Positions 6,062 through 14,212 of a DNA stretch of 18,942 nt are shown in pieces; the stretch's first letter is position 1; each line of letters begins with the position of its first letter. The position numbers were made by a program, and so were the translations under genes. This DNA comes from an uncultured bacterium (GTDB lineage: Bacteria; Cyanobacteriota; Vampirovibrionia; Gastranaerophilales; Gastranaerophilaceae), in contig USFB01000034.1 in assembly GCA_900553895.1 (NCBI GenBank), forward strand, positions 1 to 18,942, in the 5' to 3' direction. The notes under the pieces were generated by a model, which saw only the letters and a program-made list of their open reading frames with translations, had not been told where the DNA came from and ran no database searches.

Positions 6062-8773
6062 TCATCCCACCAACGCCAATGACAACTCATCAAGTATTGG
6101 TTGGAGTTCTTGTCCAAAAACTTGTTTTGCTTTTATTATTCCACCCTTATCTCCCAAATATTCTTGAATTTCGCTTAACCCCATATAAGCGTTTGCAACA
6201 ATGTAGTTTTTAATCTCCTCTAACCATTGCAGTTGTTCTGGAGAAAATTTTACACCTCTTTTAATCTGTCTGCCCTTCCAAAGTTCAAACTTAGAATTTG
6301 CAACAGCTGAAAAATCTTCCAACTTTTCATCTTGACCAATCGCAAATCTTACCAATTGGATAATATTTGTCAAAAGTTTTGCAGGATTTTTAACCTCTTG
6401 AACTTTATCTTTTTGAAGCAATTTATATGCGCGCCACAAATTAGCTGTTTCCAACGGTGGCATTTCTTCTGACAATTTTTTATGCAACTCATCTATTTTT
6501 TCATAAGTCAAATGACGAGTTTTGTACTGTTTATTATAAATAATAGAAAGCGCGTCAATTTCGTCCTTATTTGCGTCAATAAAAGCTTTAAAGTTTGCAG
6601 TAAGTTTTTCTGAATTCTTTACACTAAATTCCGAATGAATAATAGTTGCAGGTGTAAGTTCATCAATATAAAGCTTTGATTTTGCCTTAAGTTCGAGAAT
6701 AAGCCTTCTAAAAGCAGGTTCAAAGAATGGTTCAACAGCTTTATCTTTTATCTCAAGAATTTCATCCTCTGATAGATTTTCTGTTATATCATAATCAATC
6801 GTATTCAAAATGTCATTAGCAATATTTGATAAAGTTTTACCGTCGGTCATTTCCAGAACTTTTTGACGCTCTACTTTATCAATATTGTTTTCAATCGCTA
6901 CAATTCTCCCTGCTAAAGAACTTAACGTATCATCATCAACTTTACCAACTGCAACTTGTTCCATCAAATTCTTAAGAGATACTGTTCTTTTTCTCTCAAG
7001 CGGTAAAGATGAAGATTTTTTACTTTCAGTTACACCGACGGCGTCTATCAAATAAAATTTGTTCTTAGCCTCTGCGTTTGGTGTAACCTGTTGTAAGTCA
7101 GTGTTATTAATAGTACGGCAACCACGACCTTTCATTTGTTCATAATAGGTTTCAGAATGTACATCACGCATAAAGATTACGACTTCGAGCGGTTTTATAT
7201 CTGTACCGGTCGCAATCATGTCAACAGTCACTGCAATTCTAAAATTCGGCGAGGTTCTAAATTCTGCAATTAAGTCTTTTGCCTTAACTCCTGAAACATT
7301 ATATGTAATCTTTTTACAAAAATCATTACCTTTGTTAAAAACTTCTCTTGCAATTCTTACGATTTCTTCTGCGTGGTTATCATCTTTTGCAAAAATTAAC
7401 GTTTTAGGAACCCAAGTATGTTCACGTTCAGGGAACAATTCAGTAAAAATTGTATCTTTATAACACTGAAGAACAGTTCTAATGTGATCAGGCACCAGAA
7501 CGGTTCTATCTAAATCATTTTTTGTATAGTTCAAATCCTCATCCAAAGTTTCCCAATCTTGTTTGCGCGTCTTTTTGTCGCGAACCGGAATTGTAAATCC
7601 TTTTTCAATTTTTCCACCGTTTTCACCAACATCAGTCCTTATACTATAGATTTCATAATCAACATTAACTTTGTCCGCAACAGAGCGTTCATAAGGATAT
7701 TCAGATACTATATTTTTGTTAAAATAACCGAATGTCTGTTTTGATGGTGTTGCCGTTAATCCAATTGTAAATGCATCAAAGTATTCAAGCACTTGACGCC
7801 AATCACCGTATATACTTCTATGACACTCGTCAACTACAATAAAATCAAAATATTCAGGCGGTAAATTCTTGTTATAAATTACTTCTCTTGGTTTACCAAG
7901 CGATGTAAGATATTCAAAAGCAGAACCTTCTTCATTTATTTCGTCGTATTCTTCCTCTCCCCTCAACATAGAATACAGCCTTTGAATTGTCGTAATAACA
8001 ATTTTTGCATCTTTATCTATTTTGTTTTGTTGAAGGTGCTGAACGATGTAGATATCTGTAAATGAGTTATCTTCCCCTTTAGGTCTAAATTGTTCATATT
8101 CTTTTTTTGTTTGTTCACCCAAATTATTTCTATCTACCAAAAACAAGATACGTTTTGCTTTTGCATATTTTAACAATCGATATGTAAAATTACAAGTCGT
8201 AAAAGTTTTTCCCGCACCCGTTGCCATTTGAATTAGCGCGCGAGGTTTTCCATTTCTTAAAGAATTTTCAAGCCCTTCAATTGCCTCTATTTGACAATCG
8301 CGCAAACCTTCTCTATCAAGTTCAGGAAGAGTTAAAAAATTATTTCTTAGAGTATTTTCTTCTGATATTAATTCTAAAAGGGTTTCCGGTTTATGGAATA
8401 CAAAAACTCTTCTTGAACGACAAACTTTGTCCCTGCAATCTCTAAAATAAACTTCTGAACCATTACTTTCGTAAACAAATGGAAGTGGCATCTTCCAGCA
8501 TCTTACACCCTCCGGCAAATTACAAGCATATCCTTGCGATTGGTTTTCAACACCACTCAACGATAAATCTGCTTTTTTAGCTTCCAACACACCAATCGTT
8601 TTACCACCTACAAACAAAAGATAATCAGATTCACCATTATCTTTCATCACAAATTCTCTAATTGCAACTCCTAATGATGCTCGAATATTGAGTTCAGAAC
8701 GATCTTGAACTACCCAACCAGCTTCTTCAAGCATTGCATCTATTTCAATTCTTGCTTTTTCTTCCGGTGTCAT
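6062..8773 (-). CDS. hsdR: Type I restriction endonuclease subunit (HsdR)
   Basis: This 903-aa translocase-nuclease uses ATP to pull DNA past the HsdMS complex and cuts unmethylated DNA at distance. The N-terminal PD-(D/E)XK nuclease shows D50 and E64-A-K66 (in ESDYLLF...VLEAKK). The superfamily 2 motor has Walker A ATGAGKT (184-190), DECH (315-318), TATP (340-343) and motif VI QMKGRGCR (546-553). A long helical C-terminal region of the EcoEI type binds HsdM. All catalytic positions look intact and the length is normal. The ATG has AGGAG five bases upstream, inside an inverted repeat. It lies 90 bases upstream of the Panacea gene and has its own extended -10 promoter, so restriction and methylation may be expressed separately. 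Confidence 0.95.
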   Translation of the reverse strand: MTPEEKARIEIDAMLEEAGWVVQDRSELNIRASLGVAIREFVMKDNGESDYLLFVGGKTIGVLEAKKADLSLSGVENQSQGYACNLPEGVRCWKMPLPFVYESNGSEVYFRDCRDKVCRSRRVFVFHKPETLLELISEENTLRNNFLTLPELDREGLRDCQIEAIEGLENSLRNGKPRALIQMATGAGKTFTTCNFTYRLLKYAKAKRILFLVDRNNLGEQTKKEYEQFRPKGEDNSFTDIYIVQHLQQNKIDKDAKIVITTIQRLYSMLRGEEEYDEINEEGSAFEYLTSLGKPREVIYNKNLPPEYFDFIVVDECHRSIYGDWRQVLEYFDAFTIGLTATPSKQTFGYFNKNIVSEYPYERSVADKVNVDYEIYSIRTDVGENGGKIEKGFTIPVRDKKTRKQDWETLDEDLNYTKNDLDRTVLVPDHIRTVLQCYKDTIFTELFPEREHTWVPKTLIFAKDDNHAEEIVRIAREVFNKGNDFCKKITYNVSGVKAKDLIAEFRTSPNFRIAVTVDMIATGTDIKPLEVVIFMRDVHSETYYEQMKGRGCRTINNTDLQQVTPNAEAKNKFYLIDAVGVTESKKSSSLPLERKRTVSLKNLMEQVAVGKVDDDTLSSLAGRIVAIENNIDKVERQKVLEMTDGKTLSNIANDILNTIDYDITENLSEDEILEIKDKAVEPFFEPAFRRLILELKAKSKLYIDELTPATIIHSEFSVKNSEKLTANFKAFIDANKDEIDALSIIYNKQYKTRHLTYEKIDELHKKLSEEMPPLETANLWRAYKLLQKDKVQEVKNPAKLLTNIIQLVRFAIGQDEKLEDFSAVANSKFELWKGRQIKRGVKFSPEQLQWLEEIKNYIVANAYMGLSEIQEYLGDKGGIIKAKQVFGQELQPILDELSLALVG

Positions 8774-8793
8774 ATTAACTCCTATGAGTTAAT
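8774..8793 (-). promoter_or_regulatory. Inverted repeat covering the hsdR ribosome binding site
   Basis: ATTAACTC - ATAG - GAGTTAAT (minus strand, 8793-8774) has perfect 8-bp arms and ends directly before the hsdR ATG. The Shine-Dalgarno AGGAG lies across the loop and second arm. The first bases overlap the -10. It could be an operator between the promoter and the gene or, if transcribed, an RNA hairpin that hides the RBS. Confidence 0.6.
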
Positions 8794-8800
8794 TATACCA
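8792..8800 (-). promoter_or_regulatory. Extended -10 promoter of hsdR
   Basis: TGGTATAAT (8800-8792, minus strand) is a perfect extended -10. The -35 position is poor (ATAAGA), which is tolerated for extended -10 promoters. Transcription would start near 8785, leaving a leader of only about 12 bases. Confidence 0.55.
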
Positions 8801-8827
8801 TAAAATTTGGAGCTTCTTATTTAAAGC

Positions 8828-11800
8828 CTACTGATTACAAACACACAAGTCATTTTGATAAGGACAAAAAGCACAAGAATTTTTGCTTGGTGTCGGGTCA
8901 AAATTCTGCTCTTGAATACCTTTTATTGCCTTGCGGTATTTATCAAGAATTTTTTCAATGTCTTCATCAGTGTATTCAACAACACAAGGCTTTCTAAACT
9001 CTTGTGGAAATACAAAAGTTGTAGTTTCAACTTTTTTGCCTGTAGTTTTTTCTAAAAAGTATTTGTACAAGCCCATTTGGATATAATAATCCTCATGTCC
9101 GCCCAATCTGTCATCTTCAAGCGTTGTTAGGCAAATTTCTTTTTCATCTTTTGCACGTCCGGTTTTGTAGTCAAAAATCCTAAATTTACCGTCAACAAGG
9201 TTTATTCTATCAGGCAGACCTTTAAACATAACGCCTTCAAACTCGGTGATAATATCGTTTTCTACGTTGTAAATAGTATTAATATCAGTCAAGCTTAAAT
9301 CTTTTTCGTAAAACTCTTTAATAGTAGTTTCTGCAATTGTTTTGTATTGCTCTCTTTGCTTAAATGAAGAAAAAGCAAACTTATCTATCTGTTTTTTAAC
9401 TTCTTCAACAAAAATTTCACTTTCCCAGAATTTACCTTCATCTTGAGCCGATTTAACCGCATTTTCGCACGCTTTATGAACAGCAGAACCAAAATTCAAA
9501 GCATCCGGAATTGAGGTTTTAGGTGAACTCAATTGAAGAATTTTGTCAAAGAAAAACATTCTCGGACATTTGATATAAGGATTAACCAATGATGGTGAAT
9601 AATAATTGATTTTGTTTAATTCTACATCAATTCTTGATTTGAAATCACGCTTGTAGTCGTAATCTTCAACAGTAAATGCTTTTGCCCACTTATAAATTTG
9701 CGGTTCTTTTTTATCTTCCACAAACGAATTTATTTCTAATAATTCCGGTGAAATTTCACTTACTCTAAGCAATGCCGAATGTCCTTCGCTACCGTCTCCG
9801 CCAACGTAAGAAAGTCTTAAAGTATGTTTTGCTCTTGTCATACCAACATACATTTTATTGATTTTATCAGCTCGTTTGTAAGTTTTCCAAGTGGCTTCAT
9901 CTCTTTCGTCCTCTTTTGATAATGGAATTGATGGCTTGATTATCGGCCTTGAATTACTTTCCCATTTTTTAGGTTTAAGTGTTGGCATATAAACGTATGT
10001 ATATTCTAAACCTTTTGAGCTTTGATAAGTCGTAAGTTGAACAGCATTATTTCCCCCCTCTTCTTTTTCGATTTTTAATGCAATTCCTTCGTTTTGAAGC
10101 ATATCCAAATATTCTACAAAATCTTCTAAATTAACTTTTTTGTATTGACTTGAATATGTGTAAGCTTCATCTAAAAATCTTTTTAGAGCTTGGATGTTTT
10201 CTAATTTATTAGTTTCACAATTGAAGAAGAAATCCAAAATCCCTGTTTTTGCAGCACATTGAGAAACAACTCTGTAAACGGTTTCGCCTTGCAACATTGT
10301 TGTTTTTAGATTCTTGTAAACAGTAAGAAAATGTTTGATATCCCGAGGCGCGTTTTCATCTTGTATAACTCGCTCCATCGCATCAATAAAATTCGTACAT
10401 CTTGAACTTTCTTCATACAATTTTGTAAACGATTCTGCTGAAATACTGAATGGTGGCAACAACAAAAGTCTAAAAAGTTTATCTGAATTAACATTCGGAT
10501 TTACTAGGGTTTGCAAGTAGTAATACAAAACAATTGCAGACTTAACTTCAAAAATATTTTTACCTTCTTTTAATTCGTAAGGAATATTTCTGTTGTGCAA
10601 TAATTCTGCATAATAAGCCAATTCGTCATTGCTTGTAGAAAGTATCGCAATTTCCGATAAATCTTTTTCTTTCGTGTCTTTATTTATCGGACATTCAGCA
10701 GAGTTAATAAGTTCGTCAATTTCTTTAACAATGTCATTTGCTTGCTGTTCTTCGTCATAATAAACATTTAATCGGACTTTTTTCTCGTGTTCTAAAACTT
10801 TTTCATTGACTGCTTTTAGGTTAATTTCTTTATCAAGGAGTTCTGTATTTAATTCTTCAACTGTTTTTGCAACATCAAGAATAGTTTGTGTAGAACGTCT
10901 GTTTTCAACAAACTTTATCGGCTCACCAATTTCTTTACCATATTTATCCCAAAAAGTTTTGATATTATCAATTCTCGAACCTTGAGCAGCGTTAATGATT
11001 TGTTTGTCATCGCCAACAACAAATACATTACCCTTAGCGGAATTATCAACAAGGTGGAAAATCAATTCATTTTGCGCTTTGTTTGTATCTTGGTACTCAT
11101 CAATAATAATATAATCATATTGGTTAGAAATCTTTTCCGCAAAATCAGGTGCGTTTTCAAATTTTTCTAAGATATAGTTAATCATGTCATCATAATCAAT
11201 ATATCCGCCTAATTCCATTTTTTCTCGATACAAGTTGAAAAATCTATAAAGTTCTCTGACTTTTCCAATTTTGTCCTCTATTTTTTGTATGTTGTTTGCA
11301 TAATTTTTTCTACTTTTAGGCTCATAATCTCGTTCGTACTCCAATTGTTTTATAGCCGGCAACCATTCTGAATCACTTTTTATATTAGCTTCTAAAGTTT
11401 CACCTTTTTTGTCTAAAATTCTAAATCTTTTTAAATATTCTATTCCCTCTTTAATCGCCCCATAACACACGTATTTATTGGCTTTTTCGCTTTTATAATA
11501 AACAGCATCGTCGATTTCATCAATACATTCTTTTAAAAGAGAAATTTTAATGCTATCGGGAATCAGTTTTACACTAGCCGGAACATCGAATTCTTCTGCG
11601 TATTCTCCGATAATTTTATTGCAAAAGCTGTGGAAAGTGTGAATTTCTACGTTGTTATTATTTTCGTCGAGTTCTTCTAAAACACGCTTTTTCATCTCAC
11701 TTGCACCGGCTCTGGAGTAGGTCATACACAAGATTTTTTCAGGAGCAACACCTTGCAAAATCATAGCTTGTAATCTTTTAATTACGGTGTAAGTTTTTCC

Positions 11801-11914
11801 TGTGCCAGGACCAGCTAGAACAAGAAATTTCCCATCAATATTTTCAACACACTTTTTCTGCTCGTTATTAAGACTTGCAAGAATTTCTTCAACTTTGCTT
11901 GCAGAATTTTGCAT
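8828..11914 (-). CDS. UvrD-like helicase fused to an AddB/Cas4-like iron-sulfur nuclease
   Basis: This 1028-aa superfamily 1A helicase-nuclease (numbering from the ATG at 11914) has Walker A GPGTGKT (35-41), Walker B DEYQD (272-276) and a late helicase motif VGMTRAKHTLRL. The C-terminal PD-(D/E)XK domain begins at CPRMFFFDKIL and continues with the catalytic-looking FDYKTG and YIQMGLYKYFLEKTTGKK. It ends with C1014-x2-C1017-x6-C1024, which with the cysteine of CPRMFF would hold a 4Fe-4S cluster as in AddB and Cas4. I chose the ATG at 11914 because AGGAG stands five bases before it. A GTG at 11920 overlaps that AGGAG. The segment after Walker B reads GDDKQIINAAQGS, unlike the usual GDxxQSIYxFRGA. 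It may repair DNA or act against phage beside hsdR. Confidence 0.85.
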   Translation of the reverse strand: MQNSASKVEEILASLNNEQKKCVENIDGKFLVLAGPGTGKTYTVIKRLQAMILQGVAPEKILCMTYSRAGASEMKKRVLEELDENNNNVEIHTFHSFCNKIIGEYAEEFDVPASVKLIPDSIKISLLKECIDEIDDAVYYKSEKANKYVCYGAIKEGIEYLKRFRILDKKGETLEANIKSDSEWLPAIKQLEYERDYEPKSRKNYANNIQKIEDKIGKVRELYRFFNLYREKMELGGYIDYDDMINYILEKFENAPDFAEKISNQYDYIIIDEYQDTNKAQNELIFHLVDNSAKGNVFVVGDDKQIINAAQGSRIDNIKTFWDKYGKEIGEPIKFVENRRSTQTILDVAKTVEELNTELLDKEINLKAVNEKVLEHEKKVRLNVYYDEEQQANDIVKEIDELINSAECPINKDTKEKDLSEIAILSTSNDELAYYAELLHNRNIPYELKEGKNIFEVKSAIVLYYYLQTLVNPNVNSDKLFRLLLLPPFSISAESFTKLYEESSRCTNFIDAMERVIQDENAPRDIKHFLTVYKNLKTTMLQGETVYRVVSQCAAKTGILDFFFNCETNKLENIQALKRFLDEAYTYSSQYKKVNLEDFVEYLDMLQNEGIALKIEKEEGGNNAVQLTTYQSSKGLEYTYVYMPTLKPKKWESNSRPIIKPSIPLSKEDERDEATWKTYKRADKINKMYVGMTRAKHTLRLSYVGGDGSEGHSALLRVSEISPELLEINSFVEDKKEPQIYKWAKAFTVEDYDYKRDFKSRIDVELNKINYYSPSLVNPYIKCPRMFFFDKILQLSSPKTSIPDALNFGSAVHKACENAVKSAQDEGKFWESEIFVEEVKKQIDKFAFSSFKQREQYKTIAETTIKEFYEKDLSLTDINTIYNVENDIITEFEGVMFKGLPDRINLVDGKFRIFDYKTGRAKDEKEICLTTLEDDRLGGHEDYYIQMGLYKYFLEKTTGKKVETTTFVFPQEFRKPCVVEYTDEDIEKILDKYRKAIKGIQEQNFDPTPSKNSCAFCPYQNDLCVCNQ

Positions 11915-11946
11915 ATTCACTCCTAACTTTGTTATCGCTTGTTTCT

Positions 11947-11974
11947 AGTATAACATATTGTTACTAAAGCTCAA
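11947..11974 (-). promoter_or_regulatory. Promoter of the helicase-nuclease gene
   Basis: On the minus strand the -35 is TTGAGC (11974-11969), then a 16-bp spacer ending in TGT, then the -10 TATACT (11952-11947). The predicted start is near 11940, giving a leader of about 26 bases with the AGGAG. An 8-bp inverted repeat (TAACTTTG at 11924-11931, CAAAGTTA at 11972-11979) brackets the promoter. Confidence 0.55.
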
Positions 11975-12008
11975 AGTTATAAAATATTCATCCTGTAATA
12001 CAATTTTT

Positions 12009-12211
12009 CTACTTATACGTTCCTAATTTTTTACCAGTTTTGGAATATTTGGTAACAGTTCCATTTGAACTGCGTTTGTAAGTATATTGTTTCTGACCTT
12101 TAGAATTGTAAACGTCAGTTCTACCATTTGAGTAACATTTTGTGTAACCAGTTGTTCTTCCCATTTCATTTTTAACAAATCTTTAGAGGTTAATTCGTCT
12201 AGATTATTCAT
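12009..12211 (-). pseudogene. Small repeat-rich protein gene broken by a one-base shift in an A-run
   Basis: A start at 12211 (ATG, AGGAG with good spacing) opens MNNLDELTSKDLLK. A -1 shift at a run of five A (12173-12169) would then continue NEMGRTTGYTKCYSNGRTD and on to a TAG at 12009. With six A instead of five, this gives one continuous 67-residue protein rich in Gly, Tyr, Ser, Thr and Lys. It has short YSNGRTDVYNSKG- and YSKTGKKLGTYK-like beta-hairpin units. The unshifted frame (ending at 12023) has a less protein-like tail. An internal ATG (12164) could also give a 51-aa product from the second frame alone. Possible causes are true loss, slippage-based on/off switching, or a sequencing error. 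No function is recognised. Confidence 0.55.
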
Positions 12212-12558
12212 TATTTTCTCTCCTTTTTCTATCCACAATATAATTAAAATATAATATTTAAGTTAGAGAATAATAAATATAAGCCCTTCCATAACTCTGA
12301 GATATATTGGGATAACACAAGGCAATGTAGAAAATACCCTACAACAGTTTGAATGATAGATTTTGGTTTGCTTCTTTGACATCAATAAACCCTCTGGTAA
12401 TTATTATCAGAGGGATTTCCTTTTGCATTATAAACATCATCCTACTGAATTTACTTGATTATTAGCCTTCAAAACTTAGTAAATTTAGTGTATTTTAGCT
12501 ATTTTAAAGCGTTGTTATACTATATATTCAAATTTATTGTTCAATAGTTGGGACTTGC
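12212..12558. other. Gene-free stretch with one hairpin
   Basis: I find no convincing gene in these 347 bases. They hold the hairpin described at 12390-12414 and the Shine-Dalgarno of the frame-broken gene. On the plus strand there is a 33-codon open stretch without a start (up to the TGA near 12350) whose end reads NSEIYWDNTRQCRKYPTTV. On the minus strand there is a 39-codon ORF opening MSKKQTKIYHSN without a good RBS. Both look like relics or chance. The rest is AT-rich spacer. Confidence 0.4.
12390..12414. terminator. Hairpin, possible bidirectional terminator
   Basis: CCCTCTG (12390-12396) pairs with CAGAGGG (12408-12414). The inner bases GTAAT/ATTAT extend the stem to about 12 pairs, including one G-U, with a tiny loop. 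The flanking T-runs are weak: TTTCCTTTT on the plus side and TTTATT on the minus side. It would end minus-strand transcripts from the RhuM/BcgI side, but the poor T-tract keeps this tentative. Confidence 0.45.
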
Positions 12559-12787
12559 TCAAGGGATTTTTATATATTCATTTAATTTAGGTAACTTATT
12601 AATATCAAGTACATACTTTTCAAATTGATTATTTAAACAAAATTCATTAAACCTATTTATAAGCCAATGAACCTTTTGATTTACTTTACATGTATTATTT
12701 GCTGGAAGTTTAGTTCATAAAATATTCCTTATTATTTAGAATAGACACTACACAATGATAATCTTTATCAATAGCAACCAACTGATA
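12559..12787 (-). pseudogene. Decayed 3' fragment of an unrecognised gene, fused to the RhuM remnant
   Basis: Two open pieces in different minus-strand frames read like one protein. The first (about 12787-12710) gives YQLVAIDKDYHCVVSILN... ending NNKEYFMN then stop. The second (12711-12559) starts KLPANNTCKVNQKVHWLINR, contains FEKYVLDINKLPKLNEYIK and ends at TGA. A one-base shift near 12711 joins them. Neither piece has a start, and I do not recognise the family. The 5' side runs directly into the truncated rhuM frame, and a few bases around 12777-12787 are shared by both readings. This marks a deletion or recombination junction. Confidence 0.5.
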
Positions 12788-13052
12788 TAATCAAGTCTAG
12801 ATTATAGTAATCAAGTTCTCTTGTAACATTTCTACTACCTTCGCTGCGGACGGTTGAATCTTTATCTAATTCTTGTTCTTCAAAGATGTGAAAAATATGT
12901 TCTGAGATATTAGCTTTACTTGAATCAAACAATTTAACTATCATATCTTGAGTTAGCCAAATTGTATTCTCTTCCAATTTTACGTCAAGAGATATTATAC
13001 CATCTGGGCTTGTATATGTTACTATTTCTCCTTTATTTAATTTATTGTCCAT
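12768..13052 (-). pseudogene. Truncated RhuM-family gene (N-terminal third)
   Basis: The 94 codons match the N-terminus of RhuM-family virulence-associated/DNA-binding proteins: a TSPDGIISLDVKLEENTIWL opening, then TQDMIVKLF, SKANISEHIFHIFEEQELD, and YYNLDLIISVG. The family is normally more than 300 residues and continues VGYRVKSKRG at this point. Here the frame goes ISVGCY and stops. The function of intact RhuM is poorly known. Such genes often sit beside restriction-modification genes, as here, 54 bases after the BcgI-like pair. Only a weak AGAAAG precedes the start. The remainder was deleted and replaced by the decayed fragment downstream. Confidence 0.75.
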
Positions 13053-13106
13053 TCATATTCTTTCTATTTATAATAGGATAACCCCAAATAAATATTCTTA
13101 TCATTA

Positions 13107-14210
13107 TCAAATTCTATCACTATAAGGTAATGAATTTATGTAATCTTCCATATATTGCCAGTCTGGAATGTAACCATTATCAGAGTATGTACGGTTATCA
13201 TCAATAATGGGGCTTCCGTTATTGTCTCTTTTGATAGGCAGCTTTATATCTGTACTGTTCATATTTTCTAGTGTCCACTTTCTGCCATAAGAAAACTTAT
13301 ACTTCTCTTGTCTAATAACAGTTGCCATAAAGAGTCCAATTTGTTTATTAAAACCTTTGTATCTTGAATATAAAGCATTTACATCATCAGTTGCCCAGTA
13401 TGGTTCAGATTGATAAAACGCTTCTCCCACAGAGCCATTGTAACTCAATGAAATCGTATTAGCTTCATGTATTGGTGCTTGTCCAATGTGGTTTGCAATT
13501 CCATTGTTGGAGTCAATCGCACCTACATAATTATTATTCCCTTCTTCTTGGTCAGCTGATGTCAGTCTTTTACCTTTTCTAATGTCAAATAATTTACCCA
13601 TAGAAAACCATTCCCATAACTGTATGTTTAATTCTGGGATATTATCATTTTTAACTTTGGTTGTAATAGGTTTGTGGTGTAATGACTTGATATAATCTTC
13701 CATAAACTGCCAGTCTGGGATGTAACCTTCATCAGAATAAGTCCCATTTTTGTCTATATATGGAGTTTTATTTGAATTATATTTAATTGGCAACGCAATT
13801 TTAGTCTCTTTTAATCTATCACCCGTCCAGCTTCTGCCAAAACTATATTTGGGGCGTTCTTGACACAATATTGTTCCCAGAAATAACCCAATATATGAAT
13901 TCAAAACACCATCAATATATCCACATATTGTTTTCCCATTCATGCCGATAAAATCTGTAGGTAAATAATTAACATATCCAGCACTTCCTGCACCCAATTG
14001 AATAAACACAATACAATTACCTTCTGATATCCAATTCTCAAAATCCTCTCTTTTGCACATCATCATATATCCATTTGTGTCATGTTTCGCACCAATGTAT
14101 GGTATATCTTTTCCTTCAATTAAATCATCCGAAATAATACCTTTTGTCGGTTCTAATCGGAATAGCCTGCCAACTTTAAATTCTTTCCAATCTTGCACAT
14201 CCAATTCCAT
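13107..14210 (-). CDS. BcgI-like specificity subunit (type IIB restriction-modification)
   Basis: This 367-aa protein has two tandem target-recognition halves (about 1-178 and 190-367). Each half ends with the same block, YSFGRSWTGDRLKETKIALP...IPDWQFMEDYIKSL in the first and FSYGRKWTLENMNSTDIKLP...IPDWQYMEDYINSL in the second. The size and pairing fit the B subunit of BcgI-type enzymes (341 aa in BcgI), which reads a bipartite site for the fused nuclease-methyltransferase A subunit. It starts two bases after the stop of that partner, so the two are co-transcribed and probably translationally coupled. A type I-like HsdS without long spacer helices is the alternative description. Both halves look intact. 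Confidence 0.82.
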   Translation of the reverse strand: MELDVQDWKEFKVGRLFRLEPTKGIISDDLIEGKDIPYIGAKHDTNGYMMMCKREDFENWISEGNCIVFIQLGAGSAGYVNYLPTDFIGMNGKTICGYIDGVLNSYIGLFLGTILCQERPKYSFGRSWTGDRLKETKIALPIKYNSNKTPYIDKNGTYSDEGYIPDWQFMEDYIKSLHHKPITTKVKNDNIPELNIQLWEWFSMGKLFDIRKGKRLTSADQEEGNNNYVGAIDSNNGIANHIGQAPIHEANTISLSYNGSVGEAFYQSEPYWATDDVNALYSRYKGFNKQIGLFMATVIRQEKYKFSYGRKWTLENMNSTDIKLPIKRDNNGSPIIDDNRTYSDNGYIPDWQYMEDYINSLPYSDRI

Positions 14211-14212
14211 GT

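Noticed and set aside
7218..8445. Plus-strand ORFs of 61-81 codons inside hsdR, and similar ones inside other large genes
   Set aside because: They are antisense shadows of clearly coding frames with no RBS or family resemblance.
10306..10494. Minus-strand 62-codon ORF inside the helicase gene
   Set aside because: It is an out-of-frame shadow of the intact 1028-aa protein.
12247..12350. Plus-strand open stretch ending NSEIYWDNTRQCRKYPTTV
   Set aside because: It has no start codon or RBS and is only 33 codons long. It reads somewhat protein-like, so it may be a relic, but I cannot name a family.
12272..12390. Minus-strand 39-codon ORF opening MSKKQTKIYHSN
   Set aside because: No Shine-Dalgarno, unusual composition, and it lies in a degenerate spacer.
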